From: Anaerolineales bacterium
GTDB lineage: Bacteria > Chloroflexota > Anaerolineae > Anaerolineales > Villigracilaceae
Length of the DNA: 64,000 nucleotides
Direction of reading: 5' to 3'
NCBI GenBank assembly: GCA_030583885.1
Contig: CP129480.1
Coordinates: 3,784,714-3,848,713 of the forward strand
A model generated the notes under the pieces. The model saw only the letters and a program-made list of their open reading frames with translations, did no database searches and was not told where the DNA came from. This document shows, piece by piece, positions 50,526-58,225 of the stretch; positions within the stretch are counted from its first letter, which is position 1, and the number at the start of each line of letters is the position of its first letter. Position numbers and translations under genes: made by a program.

Positions 50526-51104
50526 ATGGCAAATTACTACTCAAAGGCATTTTCAGGACTTCCCCCATTCCAGCAAGGCGGCTTGGATTCGCTTTGCGGT
50601 CTGTACAGCATCATCAATGCCGAAAGGATCATCAATCGTTCGTCGGATGAAGAAACCCAGCAGTTGTTCGACGACCTGATCCATTATCTCTCGCGTCGCA
50701 AGTTGTTGAGCAAATTCCTGATCGGCGGGATCATTCACAGGGAGATGCTGGTGATATTAAGAAAAGTGGTGGGGAAGAGGCGCATCTCGAACGTGCGGAT
50801 CCCCTTTCGTGGCGTGCCCAACCCGGACCTGACGACATTCTGGAAATCCATGCAGTATTTCCTGGACGGCACACCCGGGCGTTCCATCATCCTCGGCCTG
50901 CAGGGCTATCATGATCATTGGACGGTGATCGAAAAGATCACAAATCGCTCCATTCTGCTCTACGATTCGTCGCTGATCAAACGCCTGCCACGCGCCGAAT
51001 GCACGACTGTCTACGCCACGTGGAAGCGCAAACACCTGCTCTATCCTGCGCAGACGTATTACCTCTCCAATGAAGTGCTGGACATCAGCCAGTATGATTA
51101 TTAG
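50526..51104 (+). CDS. Putative papain-like cysteine-peptidase-fold protein
   Basis: A 192-residue protein whose family I do not recognise by name. It shows an ordered Gln-Cys-His-Asp pattern: Q17 then LDSLCGLYSIINA with C24, YHDHWTVIEK with H131, and ILLYDSS with D147. This spacing fits a papain-like fold of the C39/NlpC kind, acting as peptidase, transglutaminase or inactive binder. No signal peptide is seen, so it is cytoplasmic. It has no Shine-Dalgarno and lies in a 148-bp gap after the exchanger gene; the gap itself shows nothing else. Confidence 0.5.
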   Translation: MANYYSKAFSGLPPFQQGGLDSLCGLYSIINAERIINRSSDEETQQLFDDLIHYLSRRKLLSKFLIGGIIHREMLVILRKVVGKRRISNVRIPFRGVPNPDLTTFWKSMQYFLDGTPGRSIILGLQGYHDHWTVIEKITNRSILLYDSSLIKRLPRAECTTVYATWKRKHLLYPAQTYYLSNEVLDISQYDY

Positions 51105-51112
51105 AGGTATCG

Positions 51113-51502
51113 ATGAAAAATGAAAACCTTGAAATACTTCTTTCCAAACTATCAAAGGAGGAATACTGCTATCTCACCACCAGGGGGCGTAAAACGGGCA
51201 GGTCGCATGAGATCGAGATCTGGTTTGGGGTTGAGGGGAATTCGCTCTACCTGCTCTCCGGCGGCGCGGGAAAATCAGACTGGGTGAAGAATCTGCGCGC
51301 GGACCCAAATGTGACCGTGCGGATCGCACAATACAACTTCACAGGCACGGCACGTATTGTTCGGAACATCAGGGAAGAGTCAACAGCCCGCCCGATGTTG
51401 GCGGCCAAATATCAGGGCTGGCAGGAGGGACACGAACTTAGCGAATGGGCGCGGGATGCATTGGCAGTGGGGATCGATTTGATTTCCATCGTCAAAGATT
51501 AA
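51113..51502 (+). CDS. Flavin/F420-dependent oxidoreductase-like (split beta-barrel) protein
   Basis: A 129-residue split beta-barrel protein of the nitroreductase/DDN type. It has YLTTRGRKTGRSHEIEIWF with a basic cofactor-phosphate patch, LYLLSGGAGKSDWVKNLRADPNVTVRI in two adjacent segments, and a C-terminal WARDALAVGIDLISI. Relatives use F420 or FMN to reduce quinones or nitro compounds. The cofactor is not determined. It is 8 nt downstream of the peptidase-like gene. Confidence 0.75.
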   Translation: MKNENLEILLSKLSKEEYCYLTTRGRKTGRSHEIEIWFGVEGNSLYLLSGGAGKSDWVKNLRADPNVTVRIAQYNFTGTARIVRNIREESTARPMLAAKYQGWQEGHELSEWARDALAVGIDLISIVKD

Positions 51503-51578
51503 GCCTTCCATTAGACCTTAACATTTTTTTCTCCCTTGTTTCAAACCCATGGTATTATGAAATTGAAGGGAGAGACAT

Positions 51579-52664
51579 ATGAATCTACTTGATGTCCGTT
51601 TATTGCAACAGGTCAAAGGCTATCCGTGCCTGACGATCATCCTGCCCACGCACAGGACTTCACCCGATAACCGCCAGGATCCCCTGCGGTTGAAAAACCT
51701 CATCGGCGAAGCCACCAACCGCCTGCTAAGCGAGTTCAGCAAACGGGAGGCCGAGGCGCTGTTGAAGCGTCTCGAAGACCTGACCAGCGGAATCGACTTC
51801 GCCCGTACGCTGGACGGGCTGGCGCTGTTCGTCAATCAGGATTTTGCGCGTGCATCCATCCTGCCGTTCACGGTCAAGGAAAGGGTTGTAGTCGATAAGA
51901 CCTTTGCCACGCGCGATCTGGTCTATGCGCTCAACCATTCCGTGAGATATTGGGTGCTGGCGCTGAGTGAGAAGCCCACCCGTCTGTTCGAAGGGACGAA
52001 TGACACACTGGAGGAAATTCAGGAAAAAGGCTTTCCGATGGTGCATGAAGGTCCCGGCGGAGAAGCCCCCCTGCCCGGCGGATTCGGTGTGCAGAAATCC
52101 GCGTACCGCGATGAATATTTTGAAAAATTCCTTCGCAAGGTGGATGCCGCGCTGAAGAATGTCCTCGCAGAGGACAACCTGCCCGTCATCCTCGTCGGCG
52201 TGGACCGCCACCTTGCCTTCTTCAACGAACTGACCGCTCACGGGAATTCCGTCATCGGCTCGGTGACGGGCAGTCATGACAAGACATCGCCGCACGAACT
52301 CGGCAAACTGGTTGCGCCTCTGCTGGAAACGTATTTGGACGACAAACGCAAGGATGCGCTCGCCCAACTGGACAAGGCAACCAGTGAGAAGAAACTCGCC
52401 TCGACCATCGGGGACGTTTGGGTGCTCGCCCATGAAGGACGCGGCGACCTCCTGCTCGTCGAAGACGATTTCCACTACCCCGCCCGCCTCGATGAAAGCG
52501 GGAAGAATATCATCCCAACCGAAGATACAACCGCGCCCGATGTCATTGACGACGCCGTGGACGAGATCATCGAAGAAGTGTTGAATAAAAAAGGGAAGGT
52601 CGTTTTCCTGCAAAACGGACAATTGAGCGATCACGGGCGCATCGCGCTTGTATTGCGGTATTAA
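51579..52664 (+). CDS. Bacterial aeRF1-like protein, Balon-type ribosome hibernation factor (putative)
   Basis: A 361-residue soluble protein with the pattern of bacterial archaeo-eukaryotic release-factor-like (baeRF) proteins. The N-terminal domain has PCLTIILPTHRTSPDNRQDP then LRLKNLIGEATNRLL. A central domain has VILVGVDRHLAFFNEL. The C-terminal eRF1/L7Ae-like domain has DEIIEEVLNKKGKVVFLQNG and ends GRIALVLRY. One member, Balon, binds idle ribosomes in stress, and family assignment is from memory of these motifs. GGGAGAG precedes the ATG, and a strong terminator follows. Confidence 0.65.
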   Translation: MNLLDVRLLQQVKGYPCLTIILPTHRTSPDNRQDPLRLKNLIGEATNRLLSEFSKREAEALLKRLEDLTSGIDFARTLDGLALFVNQDFARASILPFTVKERVVVDKTFATRDLVYALNHSVRYWVLALSEKPTRLFEGTNDTLEEIQEKGFPMVHEGPGGEAPLPGGFGVQKSAYRDEYFEKFLRKVDAALKNVLAEDNLPVILVGVDRHLAFFNELTAHGNSVIGSVTGSHDKTSPHELGKLVAPLLETYLDDKRKDALAQLDKATSEKKLASTIGDVWVLAHEGRGDLLLVEDDFHYPARLDESGKNIIPTEDTTAPDVIDDAVDEIIEEVLNKKGKVVFLQNGQLSDHGRIALVLRY

Positions 52665-52670
52665 TCGCCA

Positions 52671-52713
52671 AAAACAGACCTCCGAGGTCTCAAAAACCTC
52701 GGAGGTCTGTTTT
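52671..52713. terminator. Bidirectional intrinsic terminator
   Basis: An 18-bp perfect stem, AAAACAGACCTCCGAGGT against its complement, with a 7-nt loop. U-runs occur on both strands, between the convergent genes ending at 52664 (+) and 52720 (-). Confidence 0.95.
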
Positions 52714-52719
52714 TTTAAC

Positions 52720-53001
52720 TCAACAACTCTCCCCATCCTCACCCACATAACAATAGTCGCCCTGAAACAACTGCCAGTCGTGCATGATTTTTTCCAACTC
52801 TTTTAAATACGGCTGGATATCCGTGCCGCTGACCACTCGCTCGTTGTTCTTAATCACGGGCAGGGCATGTCCATCACCGAACATCTTGCGCACCTGTGCA
52901 GGCTCTACGACGACGCGGTCATAGCCCAGCACCATCTCGCGGAACTCCGCTTCGATGGCATCCGCTTCGTCACTTTTTAATTCGCGATACAGAATGATCA
53001 T
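52720..53001 (-). CDS. Small thioredoxin-fold-like protein without N-terminal CxxC
   Basis: A 93-residue protein. The segment HALPVIKNNERVVSG has the cis-proline and beta-strand pattern of glutaredoxin-like folds, and helices on each side fit. The usual N-terminal CxxC is absent (start MIILYRELKSDEADAIEAEF). Two cysteines occur instead near the C-terminus (DYCYVGEDGESC). It may be a non-catalytic or atypical redox protein. Function unknown. Confidence 0.6.
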   Translation of the reverse strand: MIILYRELKSDEADAIEAEFREMVLGYDRVVVEPAQVRKMFGDGHALPVIKNNERVVSGTDIQPYLKELEKIMHDWQLFQGDYCYVGEDGESC

Positions 53002-53088
53002 CCAAACCTCATTTACAGATTATACTCAATGAATTCGTTTGAAATTCACAAACAACGATCCATCCAATCCAAACTTTAGAGGTGAACC

Positions 53089-53562
53089 ATGCAAACAGTA
53101 GACCAGGCTTTCCCAGACGGCAACATCACAAAACCTCCCCGCAAAAAATTAGGATGTGCCTTCGCCCTGCTGCCCATCGGTGCTGTGATTCTATTGGCAG
53201 TCAGCATTTGGTACGGTTACTCAAGTTATCAATTCGTCAGCAACGGCGTGAAAGTGGAAGCGGCAGTGGTGCGGCTGGAATCCTCGAGCTCCGCTGATTC
53301 AGGCATCACCTACTCCCCCGTTTTCCGCTACACGGTGGATGGTGTCGACTATGAATACGAGAGCGTCAATTCATCCAGCCCACCCACCCACGAGGTCGGT
53401 GAAGTCTCCACTCTGCTGTATAACCCCAACAACCCCGCCAAGGCGCGCGAAAATTCCTTCTGGGAACTCTGGCTCATGCCCATCATCCTTTGCCCAGCTT
53501 CCATTATGATGCTCATGCTCTCCATTGTGATCCCAATGTTCGTGCGCGCCATGCCACAATAG
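53089..53562 (+). CDS. DUF3592-type membrane protein
   Basis: A 157-residue protein with a cytoplasmic basic start and a first membrane helix (about 22-42). An extracytoplasmic beta-domain has YSPVFRYTVDGVDYEYES and GEVSTLLYNPNNPAKARENS, the DUF3592 signature, and a second helix (about 125-150) ends the protein. Function unknown. A bidirectional terminator follows. Confidence 0.8.
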   Translation: MQTVDQAFPDGNITKPPRKKLGCAFALLPIGAVILLAVSIWYGYSSYQFVSNGVKVEAAVVRLESSSSADSGITYSPVFRYTVDGVDYEYESVNSSSPPTHEVGEVSTLLYNPNNPAKARENSFWELWLMPIILCPASIMMLMLSIVIPMFVRAMPQ

Positions 53563-53585
53563 ACGTCCGCATTACTCCCTTGTAA

Positions 53586-53619
53586 AAAATCCCGCAGGTT
53601 TTTGATCCTGCGGGATTTT
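53586..53619. terminator. Bidirectional intrinsic terminator
   Basis: A 13-bp stem AAAATCCCGCAGG/CCTGCGGGATTTT with an 8-nt loop, between the convergent DUF3592 and ndh genes. Confidence 0.93.
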
Positions 53620-53623
53620 TGAT

Positions 53624-54874
53624 TCACTCTTTCGTGATCAACCTGACCTGGTTATCGTAGAAGAGATAATCCCATGCCCAGTTGAACATCACAATGATGC
53701 GGTTGCGGAAACCGATGATGCGGTAGATGTGCAGGAAGACCCAGATGACCCAGGCGATGAATCCGCTGAAGGAGATGCCGAAGATGCGGGCGACGGCTGC
53801 ATTGCGCCCAATCGTCGCGAGCAGGCCGGGATCCTTGTAATGGAACGGGAGCGGTTCGCTCCCTGAGGCCATGCGGCGCAGGTTCTTCGCAGTGGCATGT
53901 CCCTGTTGGATGGCGACGGTGGACAGCATCGGCAGGGGTTGACCATGTTCATCGAGCAGGAAAGCGGCGTCTCCGAGGACAAAGGCGTCGGGAAACCGAG
54001 GCAGGTTCAAGGTCGGGGTGACGCGCACGCGTCCCATGGCGGCTTTTTCCACATCCATTGAGTCAACGATCTCCGCGGCTTTCGCGCCGGCCGTCCAGAT
54101 CAACGTCTGTGTTTCGATGCGCGAGCCGTCGCCCAGCACCACGCGTTGACCGTTGAAATCCTGCATTTTGGTATTCAGGCGTACATCCACTTGTTTGCGC
54201 TGTAAAAGTTTGAGCGTGGCATTGCGCAGTTCATCGGGATACGCGCCAATGAGGTGTGAGCCCGCTTCGAGCAAAATAACACGCGCCTCTTTGAGATCCA
54301 GGCTGGGATAATCCTTGCGCATGACATGCATGATGAGTTCGCTGAGCGCGCCCGCCGTTTCCACGCCCGTCGGTCCGCCGCCGACGATGACGAAGGTGAG
54401 CACGGCTTTGCGTTTTTCGGGGTCGCCTTCATGACTCGCATGCTCGAACATGGTCAGCAGGTGGTTGCGAGTCTTTACAGCGGTATCGAGATCTTTGAGC
54501 TGCAAGCCGTGTTTTTCGAGCGCGTCGAAGCCGAAGAAATTGGTGCGCGCGCCCGCCGAAATGACGAGGTAATCATAGGCGATGGCAGAGCCATAGAGTT
54601 TGACGAATTTTTTTGTGAAATCAATCCCGGTCACTTCGCCCATTTGGAAGGTGAAATTTTTCTGCCCCCGGAAAATGGTGCGGACAGGCTGGGCGATCTG
54701 CGAAGGCAGCAAGCCCGCGATCGCAACCTGATACAGCAGGGGCTGGAAGAGGTGGTGATTGTTTTTATCGATCAGCGTGATGCGCACGGGGGCGTTCGCC
54801 AATCCGCGGGCGGTTTCGATGCCCGCAAACCCTGCGCCGATGATGACGATGTGGGGATGGTTTTTTGTGTTCAT
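53624..54874 (-). CDS. ndh: Type II NADH dehydrogenase (NDH-2)
   Basis: A 416-residue flavoprotein from ATG 54874; an in-frame GTG 9 nt upstream is an alternative. The FAD motif is IVIIGAGFAGIETARGL, and the quinone-side region has LFQPLLYQVAIAGL. The NADH motif is FVIVGGGPTGVETAGAL, and FAD contact is FVLGDAAFLLDEHGQPLPM. A C-terminal amphipathic/hydrophobic anchor (GFIAWVIWVFLHIYRIIGF) ends it. It passes electrons from NADH to quinone without pumping. A Rex-like operator overlaps its promoter. Confidence 0.93.
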   Translation of the reverse strand: MNTKNHPHIVIIGAGFAGIETARGLANAPVRITLIDKNNHHLFQPLLYQVAIAGLLPSQIAQPVRTIFRGQKNFTFQMGEVTGIDFTKKFVKLYGSAIAYDYLVISAGARTNFFGFDALEKHGLQLKDLDTAVKTRNHLLTMFEHASHEGDPEKRKAVLTFVIVGGGPTGVETAGALSELIMHVMRKDYPSLDLKEARVILLEAGSHLIGAYPDELRNATLKLLQRKQVDVRLNTKMQDFNGQRVVLGDGSRIETQTLIWTAGAKAAEIVDSMDVEKAAMGRVRVTPTLNLPRFPDAFVLGDAAFLLDEHGQPLPMLSTVAIQQGHATAKNLRRMASGSEPLPFHYKDPGLLATIGRNAAVARIFGISFSGFIAWVIWVFLHIYRIIGFRNRIIVMFNWAWDYLFYDNQVRLITKE

Positions 54875-54898
54875 GGTGACCACTTTGCATTAATTAAA

Positions 54899-54947
54899 TT
54901 GTGAATTTTATCACTACAATTATAGCCAAATTGGTCGTATTTGTAAA
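54899..54947 (-). promoter_or_regulatory. ndh promoter with overlapping Rex-like operator
   Basis: Minus-strand TTTACA (54942-54947), a 17-nt spacer and TATAAT (54919-54924). TTGTGAATTTTATCACTA at 54899-54916 (plus strand) covers the expected start point near 54912. It matches the Rex consensus TTGTGAAWWWWTTCACAA at 16 of 18 positions. Rex represses ndh in Bacillus when NADH is low, so this layout is functionally plausible. Confidence 0.65.
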
Positions 54948-55008
54948 TATTTTCACGATAGGATGTTGGTACTACCCCGTAGATACGGGTCGCCCCTCCG
55001 AACAAAAA

Positions 55009-55036
55009 AGCCTCCCGTTTTAGATTGCAGGAGGCT
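55009..55036 (-). terminator. Intrinsic terminator of the MNT-HEPN operon
   Basis: A 7-bp stem AGCCTCC/GGAGGCT with a 14-nt loop, followed by TTTTTTG on the minus strand, directly after the HEPN frame ends. Confidence 0.8.
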
Positions 55037-55416
55037 ATTCCGCGCCAAGATACCGCTGCGCGGCTTCCAGGAATTCCTGCGCCTGATGGATCATTGTCGT
55101 CACAATGCCGATCTCGATATCAGGGTCAAAGGCGTAATCCCCGATCTGCCTTTGGTCGAACGACGTGAGCAGCCAGCAGTGAAACTTTGGATCCAATTCG
55201 CTCGTTTTTGCAAATTGCTGTCCGTAGGCGGCAATGACATTTCCATTGTTTGCCGAACTGGGAGCCTTTCTCATTCAGCAGGGCTTCGGCAGTATAAAAC
55301 ATGGCGTAATAGGCGCGTCCAGCGGCAAAATCAATTTTTCCGTTGGTTGCCAGAATTTCCGCCGCTTCGATCGCGTCCACTGCGCGGGCGAATAACTGAC
55401 GGGTGGTCTCCTTCAT
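55035..55416 (-). pseudogene. HEPN-domain toxin-like gene with a +1 frameshift
   Basis: The first half (from ATG 55416) codes RAYYAMFYTAEALLNEKGSQ, a HEPN helix pair. It runs out of frame at about 55245. The second half continues in another frame with GNVIAAYGQQFAKTSEL and YAFDPDIEIGIVTTMIHQAQ, typical HEPN C-terminal helices. Removing one A of CAATGG (55246/55247) restores a single chain of about 126 residues reading GKHGNV. The catalytic R-x6-H position reads R-x6-Y. It is the usual partner of the MNT gene, with 4-nt overlap. A sequencing error is an alternative to real loss. Confidence 0.75.
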
Positions 55417-55733
55417 GCGGGAATCCCCTCCGCGCGGATGTTATGCAATACGGGCAGGCCTCCCGTCTTCCACTGCTTTTCCTTCATGAACGTGCGGCTG
55501 ATGGTTACGTTGTATTTCAACGAAAGGTCGCTCGCCAGTTCCGCCGAACAGACAAGTTCATCCCAGGCACGCCGGTAATCGTCCAATACGATCATCACGT
55601 CCAAGTCGGAGTTCTGGTTGTAATCCCCGCGCGCATACGAGCCGAACAGGAGGACCGCCTTCAAACGGTCGCCGTACAAGCGGGATAATCCCGACTTCAG
55701 TTCTGCCAGCAGGGATTTGGTGTCTATCGCCAT
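55413..55733 (-). CDS. MNT-type nucleotidyltransferase (antitoxin-like)
   Basis: A 106-residue minimal nucleotidyltransferase with VLLFGSYARGDYNQNSDLDV, the complete GS-x-ARG...SDxD metal/nucleotide site, and MIVLDD strand 3. In MntA-HepT systems the MNT protein adenylylates the HEPN toxin and silences it. The ATG lies 6 nt after a TATAAT (55740-55745), so its mRNA may be leaderless. It shares ATGA with the HEPN gene. Confidence 0.88.
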   Translation of the reverse strand: MAIDTKSLLAELKSGLSRLYGDRLKAVLLFGSYARGDYNQNSDLDVMIVLDDYRRAWDELVCSAELASDLSLKYNVTISRTFMKEKQWKTGGLPVLHNIRAEGIPA

Positions 55734-55764
55734 ATGGCAATTATAAACCGATTAACGAATGGAA

Positions 55765-55794
55765 AAGCCCCCCGCTTCTGACTACGGGAGGCTT
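55765..55794 (-). terminator. Intrinsic terminator after the UbiA gene
   Basis: A 10-bp stem AAGCCTCCCG/CGGGGGGCTT (one G-U pair) with a 10-nt loop, then TTCC. It lies between the UbiA stop and the MNT promoter on the minus strand. Confidence 0.7.
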
Positions 55795-55816
55795 GGTTCT
55801 ACATATTGGGTGGATA

Positions 55817-56848
55817 TTACCGCCAGAAATATTGGGTGAAGGGAATCAAGCGCAGGGCAACGTCAAGCAGGATGCCAAGCATAAAGAGCGAGCCAAAGGA
55901 ACGGTTATTGCGAAAAGCAATGGGTGCGAAGAAGAGCGGCCAGCCGCCCTGTCCGTCGGGGAAGCCTTCGGGACGGGTATCAGGCTTGGGCTGGGTCAGC
56001 GGCGGGATGCTCTGCCGCAGGGCAGGGATGGCGAAGAGTACGATCAGCATGAGGGGGGTGAAGAATTTTGTCGCGATCAAATATACAGTGAAGAGATACG
56101 GTAGCACCATCATGGCGATGACGGCATAACGCGCGGCTTTTTCACCGATCATGACAGGCAGGGTGTGGATCTTCTTGTCTTTATCCACCTGGATCTTGTC
56201 GATATGCTTGCCGAAGATGACCGTGGTCACGCCAAGCACATACGGGAGGCTGGCGATCACAACCGACCAGTTCCAGTGCTCTGCCAGCACATAATATCCG
56301 CCGCCGATCATGAGCGGGCCCCACACCAATAACACGGCAACTTCACCGAGACCCAGTCCCTTGAGGGGCCAGGTATAGAAAAGAACAAAGAATGAGCCGA
56401 GCGCGAGCAGGGTCCAGGTGGTACTACTAAACCCGGTATGCCAGATGAGATACAAGCCTGCAATCACGGCAAGAAAACCGGTCACCGCAAAATAGGTCAG
56501 GTGCTGGCGCTGGGTCATCAGGCCGGAAGCGACGGGCTGGGCGCCGTACATCGTGCGGTAGTAGTTGTCCTTGTCCACGCCGCGCACGAAGTCCGTGTAG
56601 TCGTTGAAGATGTTATTGGCGGCATGTGCCATGATGAGACCGAAGACCAGCGCGAACCACGGCACGAAACTGAATGCGCCATCGCGCCACGCGAACAGTC
56701 CCGCCAGCGCTGCGGAGATGAAGGTCATGATGAGGACGGCTGCGCGGGTGGAGATCAGCCATTTGGAGATCACATCGAGGCGATCCCATTCATCCTTCGA
56801 GACTTCGGGAATGACGTTCAACGCCTTTTTCCACATTGCAAAATTCAT
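55817..56848 (-). CDS. UbiA-family prenyltransferase (MenA-like)
   Basis: A 343-residue membrane enzyme with about nine helices. The first Asp-rich motif is NNIFNDYTDFVRGVDKDN. The second lies in KHIDKIQVDKDKKIHTLPV, and GPLMIGGGYYVLA precedes it. These bind Mg-diphosphate of the prenyl donor. The pattern is nearest to 1,4-dihydroxy-2-naphthoate polyprenyltransferase (menaquinone synthesis). Other acceptors are possible because no men genes adjoin. AGGAG lies 10 nt upstream of the ATG. Confidence 0.85.
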   Translation of the reverse strand: MNFAMWKKALNVIPEVSKDEWDRLDVISKWLISTRAAVLIMTFISAALAGLFAWRDGAFSFVPWFALVFGLIMAHAANNIFNDYTDFVRGVDKDNYYRTMYGAQPVASGLMTQRQHLTYFAVTGFLAVIAGLYLIWHTGFSSTTWTLLALGSFFVLFYTWPLKGLGLGEVAVLLVWGPLMIGGGYYVLAEHWNWSVVIASLPYVLGVTTVIFGKHIDKIQVDKDKKIHTLPVMIGEKAARYAVIAMMVLPYLFTVYLIATKFFTPLMLIVLFAIPALRQSIPPLTQPKPDTRPEGFPDGQGGWPLFFAPIAFRNNRSFGSLFMLGILLDVALRLIPFTQYFWR

Positions 56849-56986
56849 TTCTGGTACACTCCTTGAGGATTTTTATAAATTATATCCAATTTATCCACTT
56901 CGGGCGGAGTTGGGTGCGTTCGTGGAAGTAAAAAGTGGAATGGAGGTGCGGATCCATTCCACTTCGGATCTGTTCTCTGGACAGTG

Positions 56987-58186
56987 CTACAGCTCGCTGG
57001 TCATGATGAAGAGCGGCTTCATCTCGAAGTTTTCGTAGATGGGTCGGTAGCGGTCGGTGTCGTAGAAATGCTGCACATCCACGACCTTCTTTGTGGCGGT
57101 CACCACATCGAGCGGCACATTATCGTAGCGTCCATTTTTCAGCACGACCAGACGCCCGTGAATGCCCTTCAGAAACAAATCCAGCGCAAGGTTTCCAAAC
57201 GCCATCGGGACAATGGAATCGATCGCGTCGGGGTCGCCGCCGCGCACCATGTAGCCAAGTTTTTGATTGATCACATCCACCGTTTTGCCTTTGTTGAACT
57301 TCGGCGAAATTTCCTTGATCTGCGAGGAGACCAGATCGCCGATACCGCCCAGTTTTGCATGTCCATACGCGTCGGTGGTACGGTCTTCAAATATCATCTC
57401 GCCGCCCTGGTACATGGCGCCTTCCGAGATCAACAATACCGAATAGCGGCTGGGGTTGGCCTCGCGGTCCTTCGACATCAACTCGGTCAGATGCTCGATA
57501 TTGAATTTATATTCCGGTATGACGCAGCGGTTTGCCGCTCCAGCCATGGTCGGCAGCATGGCGGTGAAACCCGCATAGCGCCCGAACACTTCAAGAACCA
57601 TGAAACGCTCATGCGACCCCGCGATGGTGCGCAGGCTGTTGGTTAGCGAGATCGTGCGGGTGACACAGGTGCTGAAGCCGATGCAATAATCCGTGCCGGG
57701 CACGTCATTGTCCATGGTCTTGGGAATGGCGATGACTTTTACACCCTCCCGAAACATGCGCACACCATAACTCAGTGTATCGTCGCCGCCGATGGGGATC
57801 AAATAATCAATGCCCAAAAAATCCAGGTTCTTAATCACCTCGGGAGTCAGGTCGTTCTTCTCATCCACATATTTTTCGCGAAGATGTTCAGGCATGCTGG
57901 ATTTTTTAATTGAACTGGGATTGGTGCGTGACGTGTGCAGGAACGTGCCGCCTGTACGCCCGGCGCGGTTCACGATCTCTTCGGTCAATATTTGATAATT
58001 ATTGCTGTTGTCTGCGTTTTTATCGCGGATGACATCCACCAGCCCGCCCCAGCCGCGGCGAAGCCCGATCACCTGGTAGCCCTCGCGCAAAGCCCGGATC
58101 GTCACTGCGCGGATGGCGGGATTCAACCCCGGCACATCGCCGCCCCCGGTCAAGATTCCAATAACGCCTTTCTTTTTGCCTGCCAT
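56987..58186 (-). CDS. pfp: Phosphofructokinase, probably pyrophosphate-dependent
   Basis: A 399-residue protein from ATG 58186, preceded by GAGGTGACC. Phosphofructokinase features are ILTGGGDVPGLNPAIRAV, then GGDDTLSYG and IPKTMDNDVPGTD, and later VLEVFGRYAGFTA. In the nucleotide site Asp replaces the second Gly of GGDG, and Lys is found in PKTMDND in place of PGTIDND. Both are hallmarks of the PPi-using class. It would catalyse reversible F6P to F1,6BP. Confidence 0.88.
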   Translation of the reverse strand: MAGKKKGVIGILTGGGDVPGLNPAIRAVTIRALREGYQVIGLRRGWGGLVDVIRDKNADNSNNYQILTEEIVNRAGRTGGTFLHTSRTNPSSIKKSSMPEHLREKYVDEKNDLTPEVIKNLDFLGIDYLIPIGGDDTLSYGVRMFREGVKVIAIPKTMDNDVPGTDYCIGFSTCVTRTISLTNSLRTIAGSHERFMVLEVFGRYAGFTAMLPTMAGAANRCVIPEYKFNIEHLTELMSKDREANPSRYSVLLISEGAMYQGGEMIFEDRTTDAYGHAKLGGIGDLVSSQIKEISPKFNKGKTVDVINQKLGYMVRGGDPDAIDSIVPMAFGNLALDLFLKGIHGRLVVLKNGRYDNVPLDVVTATKKVVDVQHFYDTDRYRPIYENFEMKPLFIMTSEL

Positions 58187-58225
58187 GGTCACCTCTTTGA
58201 TTTCGATGATTATACCCGCCAACCA

